Positions 52,763 through 59,455 of a stretch of DNA of 64,000 nt are shown here, piece by piece (positions within the stretch are counted from its first letter, which is position 1; each line of letters opens with the position of its first letter). The translations under genes and the position numbers were made by a program. Below the pieces are notes generated by a model, which worked only from the letters and a program-made list of their open reading frames with translations, ran no database searches and had not been told where the DNA came from. Source of the stretch: Pelomonas sp. Root405 (lineage in GTDB: Bacteria; Pseudomonadota; Gammaproteobacteria; Burkholderiales; Burkholderiaceae_C). The stretch lies in the NCBI RefSeq assembly GCF_001425165.1, contig NZ_LMDU01000001.1, positions 1,395,311-1,459,310 of the forward strand, in the 5' to 3' direction.

Positions 52763-54142
52763 ATGAGCCTGTTCGATGTCTTGCTGCTGGGTCTGCTGGC
52801 CCTGATCCTGGTCCTGCTGATACTGATCTGGGTCCGCCAAAAGACACCGCACGAGGTGCCACCGGAACTGCTGCAGAGCAACGAGCGCATGGAGCGCGAA
52901 CTGCGTGACGAGCTGGGCCGCAGCGGCAGTTCCACCCGCCAGGAGTTGATGCAGGGCCTGGCCCAGTTCCAGCAGCTGCTGACGCAGGGACTGCAGGGCA
53001 GCAACCAGTCCCTGGCCCAGCAGGCGCTGGCTGCCCGCGAGGCCCAGGACGCCGCCGCGCTGCGCAATATGCAGGCCCAGGCCGAATCCATGCAGCGCCT
53101 GGCCGACGGCATGCGCGAGCAGCTGCAGGCGATGTCCCTGCTCAACGAGCAACGCATGGCCGAGTTGCGCCACACCGTCGAGCAGCGGCTGACCAGCATC
53201 CAGCAGGACAACGAGAAGAAGCTGGAGCAGATGCGCGCCACCGTCGACGAGAAGCTGCACGCGACGCTGGAGCAGCGCCTGGGCGAGAGCTTCAAGCAGG
53301 TGGCCGAGCGACTGGAGCAGGTGCACAAGGGCCTGGGCGAGATGCAGAACCTGGCGCGCGACGTCGGCTCGCTCAACCGCGTGCTGACCAATGTGAAGAC
53401 CCGCGGCGTGTTCGGCGAGGTGCAACTGGCCGGCCTGCTGGAGCAGGTGTTCACGCCCGAGCAATACGCCGCCAACGTGGCGACGCTGCCGGGCTCGAAC
53501 GCGCGGGTCGAGTTTGCGATCAAGCTGCCGGGCCAGCGCGACGATGGCCTGCCACTGTGGCTGCCCATCGACGCCAAGTTCCCGCGGGAAGACTACGAGC
53601 GCCTGCTCGACGCGCACGAGCGCGCCGATGCGCCGGCGGCCGAGGCCGCGGGCAAGGCCATCGAAGGGCGCCTGCGACTGGAGGCCCGCACCATCCGCGA
53701 GAAATACATCGGCCCGCCGCACACGACCGACTTCGCCATCCTCTTCGTCCCCACCGAGGGCCTCTACGCCGAGGCGCTGCGCCGCCCGGGGCTGATGGAG
53801 AGCCTGCAGCGCGAACACAAGGTCATGCTCTGCGGCCCCACCACGTTGTTGGCCACGCTGACCAGCCTGCAGATGGGCTTTCGCACGCTGGCCCTGCAGC
53901 AGCGCAGCGCCGAGGTCTGGGATGTGCTGGGCGCCGTCAAGACCGAGTTCGGCAAGTTCGGCGACGTGCTGGCCAAGGCCAAGCAGAAGCTCAAGGAAGC
54001 CGGCAACACGCTCGACGCCGCCGAGGTGCGTACGCGCGCGATGACGCGCACGCTCAAGGGTGTGGAGGCCATGCCCGATGACGCGGCCCAGCGCATGCTC
54101 CAGCTCGGCAAGATGGGTGACGACGCCGAGGACGCCGAGTGA
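52763..54142 (+). CDS. rmuC: DNA recombination protein RmuC
   Basis: This is a 459-residue RmuC-family protein with an N-terminal membrane helix (LFDVLLLGLLALILVLLILIWV), a long coiled coil (about 40-190) and the RmuC core (VLTNVKTRGVFGEVQLAGLLEQVFTPEQY, LPIDAKFPREDYERLL, REKYIGPPHTTDFAILFVPTEGLYAEALRRPGL, GPTTLLATLTSLQMGFRTLALQQRSAEVW). The core is a nuclease-like fold; RmuC limits rearrangements at inverted repeats in E. coli. Its stop overlaps the MFS start. Confidence 0.95.
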   Translation: MSLFDVLLLGLLALILVLLILIWVRQKTPHEVPPELLQSNERMERELRDELGRSGSSTRQELMQGLAQFQQLLTQGLQGSNQSLAQQALAAREAQDAAALRNMQAQAESMQRLADGMREQLQAMSLLNEQRMAELRHTVEQRLTSIQQDNEKKLEQMRATVDEKLHATLEQRLGESFKQVAERLEQVHKGLGEMQNLARDVGSLNRVLTNVKTRGVFGEVQLAGLLEQVFTPEQYAANVATLPGSNARVEFAIKLPGQRDDGLPLWLPIDAKFPREDYERLLDAHERADAPAAEAAGKAIEGRLRLEARTIREKYIGPPHTTDFAILFVPTEGLYAEALRRPGLMESLQREHKVMLCGPTTLLATLTSLQMGFRTLALQQRSAEVWDVLGAVKTEFGKFGDVLAKAKQKLKEAGNTLDAAEVRTRAMTRTLKGVEAMPDDAAQRMLQLGKMGDDAEDAE

Positions 54143-55320
54143 GCCAGGCGACGCCTGGCCAGGGCCAGAGCCTGCGCCATGCCTTCGTGTGGCTGATCGC
54201 CACCATGATCTGCGTGCATGCCTGCATGGCGGTCACGCGTGTCACCGCCAGCCTGTGGGTGCTGCACCGCGGCTATGGCGAGGCCTCGGTCGGCCTGCTG
54301 CTCAGCCTGTTCGCCATCGCCCCCATCGCGCTGTCGCTCTGGGCCGGCCGCCTGGCCGACCGGCATGGCTTCCACCGCCCGGTCGGCGTGGGCGTGCTGC
54401 TGGCCGGCGTCGGCACGCTGCTGGCACTGGGTGTGCAGCAGCTCTGGGCGATTGCCATCGGTTGCCTGCTGTGTGGCGGCGCGGTGGCGGTGGCGGCCGT
54501 GGCGCTGCAGCGCGAGGCCGGGCTGATGGCCGACCAGCCGGGCGAGCTCAAGCGCATCTTCAGCTGGATGGCCCTCGGGCCGGCGCTGTCCAACGCGGTC
54601 GCGCCCATCCTCGCCGGCCTGCTGATCGACTACATCAGCATGACGGCGGCCTTCGCCTTCGCTGCCGTGCTGCCCCTCCTGGCCTGGGCACTGGCGCACA
54701 AGGTGCCGCGGCATCCGCCGGCCGTCTTCACCAAGAGCTTCCGGGAGCCCGCGGCCTGGCATCTGTTCCGGCTGCCGGCGTTCCGGCGCCTCATCCTCGT
54801 CAACCTGGTGCTGTCGGCCGGCTGGGACGCGCACAGCTTCGTCGTGCCCGTGGTCGGGCATTCGCGCGGGCTGTCGGCAGCCAGCATCGGCCTGGTGCTG
54901 GGCTGCTTTGCGGCGGCCGCGATGGTGGTGCGCCTGGCCATCGTGCGCTTTGCCGACGACATCGACGAGGTCAAGGCGCTGCGCGGCGCCATGCTGCTGG
55001 CGATGCTCACCTTCATCGCCTACGCCTGGTTGCCCGGCACGGCGGGCCTGATGTGCGGCTCGGCCCTGCTGGGCATCGCGCTGGGCTCGGTGCAGCCCAT
55101 GATCATGGCCATGCTGCACCGCGTGACGCCGCCTGAGCGCCACGGCCAGGCCCTGGGCCTGCGCATGCTGACCGTCAACGGCGTGACCGTCGGCATGCCC
55201 GCCGGCTTCGGCATGCTGGCCGCGGCCACGGCACTGGCCGCGCCGATGTGGCTGATGGCCTCGCTGTTGCTGGTGGCGCAGTGGCCGGCGCGCAAGCTGC
55301 GCGGCGACGAGCCGGCCTGA
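54139..55320 (+). CDS. MFS transporter
   Basis: This is a 393-residue major-facilitator protein with twelve predicted helices. The loop 2-3 motif LWAGRLADRHGFHRPVG and the symmetric segment near residue 270 are typical. Substrate unknown. The start is GTG at 54139, overlapping the RmuC stop (GTGA); it converges on the response-regulator gene seven bases after its end. Confidence 0.85.
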   Translation: MSQATPGQGQSLRHAFVWLIATMICVHACMAVTRVTASLWVLHRGYGEASVGLLLSLFAIAPIALSLWAGRLADRHGFHRPVGVGVLLAGVGTLLALGVQQLWAIAIGCLLCGGAVAVAAVALQREAGLMADQPGELKRIFSWMALGPALSNAVAPILAGLLIDYISMTAAFAFAAVLPLLAWALAHKVPRHPPAVFTKSFREPAAWHLFRLPAFRRLILVNLVLSAGWDAHSFVVPVVGHSRGLSAASIGLVLGCFAAAAMVVRLAIVRFADDIDEVKALRGAMLLAMLTFIAYAWLPGTAGLMCGSALLGIALGSVQPMIMAMLHRVTPPERHGQALGLRMLTVNGVTVGMPAGFGMLAAATALAAPMWLMASLLLVAQWPARKLRGDEPA

Positions 55321-55326
55321 TCCCCA

Positions 55327-56091
55327 TCACATCGGCCTGAAACGCGGCTGGAAGCTCTGGCTCACCGGCAGCCGTGTGTGGCCGTCCTTGAGCAGCACGT
55401 CCATGCCGCCCAGGCGCCGCTCCACGCGGGCCACCTGCGCCAGGTTGACGACAACGGCGCGGTGGATCTGCCAGAACTGCTCGGCGTCGAGCTGGGCAAG
55501 CAGCTCGCGCAGCGACAGCCGCAGCAGGAACTCGCCCTCGGCCGTGACGGCGCAGGTGTACTTGTTGTCGCTGCGGAAATGGCTCACGTCCGCCACCATC
55601 ACCAGGTGCAGGCGCTCGCCCTGCGAGGCCTGCAGCCAGCGCAGCGGCGCGGCCGGCGTGGCGGGCGCGGGCGACAGCTTGGGCGGCGCCCACTGCTGCA
55701 GCCAGCGCGCCAGCTCGGCCGGCGGCAACTGCAGGCGTTGCTGCAGGCGCTGCACCGTCTCGCGCAGGCGTTCGGTGGCGAGGGGCTTGAGCAGATAGTC
55801 GACCGCGCCCTGGTCGAAGGCGGTCAGTGCGTGCGCGTCGTAGGCGGTGACGAAGACCACGTGGCACAGGCCCTTGATGCGCCGCGCCATCTGCAGCCCG
55901 TCCAGCCCGGGCAGGCGGATGTCGACGAAGACGATGTCGGGCCGCAGCTCCAGCACCAGGGCCAGGCCGTGGTCGCCGTCCTCGGCTTCGCCGATCACCA
56001 GCAACTGCGGCCACAGTTCGGCCAGGCCTTCGCGCAGGCGCTGGCGCGGCAGGGCTTCGTCTTCGATCAGCAGGGCGGTGGGGTTCTTCAT
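55327..56091 (-). CDS. LytTR-type response regulator
   Basis: This is a 254-residue regulator with a receiver domain (phospho-acceptor Asp57 in VFVDIRLPGLDG, Lys in LLKPLATERL) and a C-terminal LytTR DNA-binding domain (DVSHFRSDNKYTCAVTAEGEFLLRLSLRELLAQLDAEQFWQIHRAVVVNLAQVARVERR). The ATG at 56091 overlaps the kinase stop (ATGA). It is the partner of the adjacent LytS-type kinase, last gene of a four-gene operon. Confidence 0.92.
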   Translation of the reverse strand: MKNPTALLIEDEALPRQRLREGLAELWPQLLVIGEAEDGDHGLALVLELRPDIVFVDIRLPGLDGLQMARRIKGLCHVVFVTAYDAHALTAFDQGAVDYLLKPLATERLRETVQRLQQRLQLPPAELARWLQQWAPPKLSPAPATPAAPLRWLQASQGERLHLVMVADVSHFRSDNKYTCAVTAEGEFLLRLSLRELLAQLDAEQFWQIHRAVVVNLAQVARVERRLGGMDVLLKDGHTRLPVSQSFQPRFRPM

Positions 56092-57116
56092 GGGTTCCGG
56101 GCCGCCTCCCAAGGCAGGTCGATGCGCGCGCAGACGCCGCCGGTGGGGCGCTGCTGGATGCTCAGGCGGGCCGAGCCGCCGTACAGGCCGGCCAGCCGGT
56201 CGCGCAGGTTGGCCAGGCCCAGGCCCTGGTCCTGCGTGGGCGGCGCCGCAGCGGCTTGCAGGCCGACGCCGTCGTCACGCACTTCGAGCACGAGGCGGTC
56301 GCCCTCGCGCCGTGCGGCCAGGTCGATGCGCCCGCCCTGCGGCTTGGGTTCGATGCCGTGGCGCACCGCGTTCTCCACCAGGGTCAGCAGCATCAGTGGC
56401 GGCAGCGCGCAGTCCCGGCATTCCGGCTGCGGCTGCAGCCCGAAGTGCAGGCGCTCACCCAGCCGCGTGGCCATGACCGTGAGGTAGGCGCGCGCCAGCT
56501 CGAACTCGCGTTCCAGCGTGCTGGTGGGTTCGCGCAGCGAGGGCAGGGCCAGCCGCAGATAGTCATGCAGCTCGCCGAGAAAGCGCTCGGCGGTGGCCGG
56601 CTGGCTGCGGATCAGCTGCTGCAGGCTGGCCAGCGAATTGAACAGGAAGTGCGGCTCGACCTGGGCCTGCAGTGCCTTCAGCTCGGTCAGGCTGACCTGT
56701 CGCGACAGCTCGGCCATGGCCGCCGTCTGCTCGGCGCGGGCCAGCCGCAGCGCGATGGCCTGCTCCTCGCGCCAGCGCCACCAGCGGGTGGGCAGGTGCA
56801 TCAGCAGCGCGAAGGCGAAGCCTGGCAGCCAGGGCCGCCATTGCGACAGCGGGTTCTGCCAATTCGGCAGGTCGATGGCGGGCAGCAGCAGCGTGCCCGC
56901 CGCCGAGCCCAGGGCTGCGGCCAGCGGTACCGCCAGCGGCCACCAGCGCCAGTTGAGCGTGAACCACGCGGCGCTGTAGGCCAGCCAGAGCTGGGCGGCC
57001 GGGGCCAGCCAGCGAGCGTGGGGCCAGATCCAGTGCAACAGGGCCAACGTCGCCCAGAACAGCAAGGCGGGGATAACGGCAGGAAGCAGGGCGCGGCGCA
57101 GCGGCGGGCGTGGCAT
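56088..57116 (-). CDS. LytS/AlgZ-type sensor histidine kinase
   Basis: This is a 342-residue membrane kinase with about four N-terminal helices and no clear extracytoplasmic domain. The phospho-acceptor is His156 in QVEPHFLFNSLASLQQLI, and the ATPase has TLVENAVRHGIEPKPQGG and LVLEVRDDGVG and GLGLANLRDRL. The ATG at 57116 is preferred because AGGTGA lies eight bases upstream; a GTG at 57128 is possible. The gene follows a paralogous secreted-protein pair. Confidence 0.9.
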   Translation of the reverse strand: MPRPPLRRALLPAVIPALLFWATLALLHWIWPHARWLAPAAQLWLAYSAAWFTLNWRWWPLAVPLAAALGSAAGTLLLPAIDLPNWQNPLSQWRPWLPGFAFALLMHLPTRWWRWREEQAIALRLARAEQTAAMAELSRQVSLTELKALQAQVEPHFLFNSLASLQQLIRSQPATAERFLGELHDYLRLALPSLREPTSTLEREFELARAYLTVMATRLGERLHFGLQPQPECRDCALPPLMLLTLVENAVRHGIEPKPQGGRIDLAARREGDRLVLEVRDDGVGLQAAAAPPTQDQGLGLANLRDRLAGLYGGSARLSIQQRPTGGVCARIDLPWEAARNP

Positions 57117-57132
57117 GGACTGGCTCACCTGC

Positions 57133-57822
57133 TCAATCCAGCGCCGCGTTCAGCAGCGGCGCGGGCGGTTCCTTCGCCATCTCCGCCTTGCGCTCTGCAT
57201 CGGCGCGCCGCGCCGACTGCAGGTCGACGCCGATCTTCGTCGTGGTCGTCGGCACCTCTTTGCTGACAACCTGGAATTGCAGGTTGCGCGCCCAGACCTG
57301 GCCCTTACCGACCAGGGCGAGGCCGAGGACGACCTGCGCCGCGTCGGCTGGCACGTCGAACACGACACTGACGTCATGCCAGTTCCCGTCGGCTGCGAAG
57401 GCAGCGCCAGCGGGCAGCAGCGGTTCGACACCGGGCCGGGGCGTCACGATCGAGTTCAGCCCGCCCCAGCTGCCGCGGCCGAGAAAGAGCCCGGCCCAAC
57501 CCTTCACGGTGTCGGCCCGCAGCTGGCCGCTGAAGCGCAGCCGTTGGCCCCCGTAGCCGGACAGGACCTGGTGCGCCGCACCCATGTCGACGCCCCAGGG
57601 CTTCGTGGACGCCACGAAGCGGACGGTCAGGCTGGGGCTGCCGGCCGCGTCGCTGGCGGGATCGATGCCGACTTCGTAGCCCTTCGAGTGCGACAGCGTG
57701 GCCTCGGAGAAGATGAAAGTGTTGTGCTCGAGCCAGCCTGAGGGTATGCGCAGCGGGGTGGCAGCGCCGACGCTGAGCACGATGGCGGCCAGCGGGGCGA
57801 GAAGGAGAGTGCGGTAGTCCAT
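57133..57822 (-). CDS. secreted jelly-roll-like protein, paralogue A
   Basis: This is a 229-residue exported protein (signal peptide MDYRTLLLAPLAAIVLSVGAA). A beta-sandwich-like domain has GWAGLFLGRGSWGGLNSIV, WHDVSVVFDVPADAAQVVLGLALVGKGQVWARNLQFQVV, a pattern seen in uncharacterised domains near regulators. It has clear similarity to the gene at 57872 (MDYR start, VPA..., GNGQVWAR-type segment), so they are tandem paralogues. It lies five bases or so before the histidine kinase and may supply its signal. Function unknown. Confidence 0.75.
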   Translation of the reverse strand: MDYRTLLLAPLAAIVLSVGAATPLRIPSGWLEHNTFIFSEATLSHSKGYEVGIDPASDAAGSPSLTVRFVASTKPWGVDMGAAHQVLSGYGGQRLRFSGQLRADTVKGWAGLFLGRGSWGGLNSIVTPRPGVEPLLPAGAAFAADGNWHDVSVVFDVPADAAQVVLGLALVGKGQVWARNLQFQVVSKEVPTTTTKIGVDLQSARRADAERKAEMAKEPPAPLLNAALD

Positions 57823-57871
57823 GTGGGCTTGCCTTGGAGAGGGTTCTGATGCAAGGGCGGCTGGGCCGCAG

Positions 57872-58540
57872 CTACTGCAGCGATAGGTTTTGCGGGGGCG
57901 TGGGGTTGCGGTTGCGCATCTGCCACTCGCTCCACTCGCTGTCGGCCTTGATAAGCGCAGCGGCCTCGGCGCCGAAGCGGTGCGCGGTGACCGGTACTTC
58001 GGGCCCGACGATCTCCAGCTTGAAGCCACGTGCCCAAACCTGGCCGTTGCCGATCAGGGCTAGGCCGACAGTGGCCATGCCGTCGCCTGCTGCGGGGACG
58101 TCAGCCACGACGCTCACCTCGCACCACTCGGTGCAGCCAGCAGCGCCGCGCGGCGCGGTGGCGTCGGCCCCGGCCTCCGGGGAATTTGGCGCGACAAAGA
58201 GCGGCACGCCGCCCGAGGCGACGGCGAGCCCGGCCCAGCCGTCCACGCCGGTTGCCTTCACCTGCGCGGAAAAGCGTATGCGCCGAGCGGCATAGCCCCA
58301 AAGCGGTTGACTGATGCTGCCGATCTCATAGGCCTTGCGCTCGCCCAGCGCCTTGATGGTGAGGGCGCGCTGGCCGCCGTTCTCCGTCTCGGCGGCGACG
58401 CCCATCTCATGCGTGGTGCCCGGTGGCCAGGGGTGGCTGGCGCCGGAGAGCCAGCCGGCCGGCTGCCGCAGCGTCTCGGCACTGCTCGCGCTCAGCGCGA
58501 GCGCCGCCAGCGGGATGCTCAAAAGGGCTCGGTAGTCCAT
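57872..58540 (-). CDS. secreted jelly-roll-like protein, paralogue B
   Basis: This is a 222-residue exported protein with signal peptide MDYRALLSIPLAALALSASSA. Similar segments to the next gene are KAYEIGSISQPLWGYAARRIRFSAQVKATGVDGWAGLAV and WCEVSVVADVPAAGDGMATVGLALIGNGQVWARGFKLEIVG. It is the first gene of the operon leading into the two-component system (gap 49 bases to paralogue A). The PdhR/FadR-like palindrome at 58694 and the FecR promoter lie in the upstream intergenic region. Confidence 0.75.
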   Translation of the reverse strand: MDYRALLSIPLAALALSASSAETLRQPAGWLSGASHPWPPGTTHEMGVAAETENGGQRALTIKALGERKAYEIGSISQPLWGYAARRIRFSAQVKATGVDGWAGLAVASGGVPLFVAPNSPEAGADATAPRGAAGCTEWCEVSVVADVPAAGDGMATVGLALIGNGQVWARGFKLEIVGPEVPVTAHRFGAEAAALIKADSEWSEWQMRNRNPTPPQNLSLQ

Positions 58541-58693
58541 GCGTTCGTCCTGTCGGGTTGGTGGGGATGGCCCGCAATGTGACCGGCGTTTGACGAGCCG
58601 GCCCGCGCGATGCGACCAGCCAGCTTCGGCAGCGACGACGCAGCCGATGGCGCGACGAATGACCGCCTATCGGCCGTTCGCTTGAGCGGCGCA

Positions 58694-58708
58694 ATTGGTC
58701 AGACCAAT
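58694..58708. promoter_or_regulatory. GntR/FadR-family-like operator palindrome
   Basis: ATTGGT-CAG-ACCAAT is a perfect palindrome matching the (A)TTGGTnnnACCAA(T) pattern of PdhR/LldR-type GntR regulators. It lies in the 303-base intergenic region 58541-58843 between divergent genes; no other gene or hairpin is seen there. No GntR gene is in the window, so the regulator is unknown. Confidence 0.5.
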
Positions 58709-58843
58709 ATACCGGCATCCTCAGCATCCTTATCTCGCCCGGCCGGCGGACGAGGGAACACTCGGTGGCAGGCGCTCGGTGCATCCGTTCTACTGCGCCG
58801 GCTGCGCCCTCTTCGGTGCCCCCGTCGCGATTGGAGTCTGGTG

Positions 58844-59455
58844 ATGCGTTCGTTGCTACTCTGCCTGGCCCTGTGGGGTTCGGCCGCTTTCGCCCAGCCC
58901 GTCTGCGAGGTGATGGCCGTCAGCGGCGAGGCGCAGCGCGTGGACGGCAAGGCGTTGGCGGTGGGCGACAAGCTCGATGTCGGCACCACGCTGCGCACCG
59001 GCGGCAACGGCCGCGTGCGCCTGCGGTTCATCGACGGCTCCGTTCTCGTGCTGGCCGACCGGAGCCAGCTGCGCATCGAGGCCTTCAGCGCCTCCGCCAG
59101 CCAGCCGCGTGCAGCCGAATTGCTGCTGGAGCTGGGCCTGATCGGCCAGCGTGTCACGCCGTCGGCGAGCGGCAGCTGGCAGGTGCGAACCCCCACCGCC
59201 GTGACGGCCGTGCGCGGCACCGAGTTCAGCGTCGAGGTCGGTGACGACCTCGCGACGGCGGTGCATGTGAAGGCCGGCGAGGTCGATGTCGAAGCCACCG
59301 GCGCGCAGGCCCGCGCTGCCAAGCCGCGCCGGCCGGTGCGCCTGGCCAAGGCACTCAACGGCACCCGCTGCGATGCCAGCGAATGTGGCGCCGCCGTCGC
59401 CTGGGCCGCCGAGCGGGTGGCGCGCGTCGACCAGCGCCTGGGGTCGCTCGATTGA
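58844..59455 (+). CDS. FecR-domain protein
   Basis: This is a 203-residue exported protein: signal peptide MRSLLLCLALWGSAAFAQ and FecR domain (VSGEAQRVDGKALAVGDKLDVGTTLRTGGNGRVRLRFIDGSVLVLADRSQLRIEAF, VRTPTAVTAVRGTEFSVEV). Stand-alone FecR proteins paired with CHASE2 sensors are common in betaproteobacteria; the FecR part probably acts in the periplasm next to CHASE2. GGAG precedes the ATG at 58844. The stop overlaps the TTG start of the next gene (TTGA). Confidence 0.88.
   Translation: MRSLLLCLALWGSAAFAQPVCEVMAVSGEAQRVDGKALAVGDKLDVGTTLRTGGNGRVRLRFIDGSVLVLADRSQLRIEAFSASASQPRAAELLLELGLIGQRVTPSASGSWQVRTPTAVTAVRGTEFSVEVGDDLATAVHVKAGEVDVEATGAQARAAKPRRPVRLAKALNGTRCDASECGAAVAWAAERVARVDQRLGSLD

Noticed and set aside
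52163-53818. A 551-codon open frame on the minus strand
   Set aside because: It is antisense to rmuC and the exported protein gene; leucine/glutamine-rich shadow with no domain.
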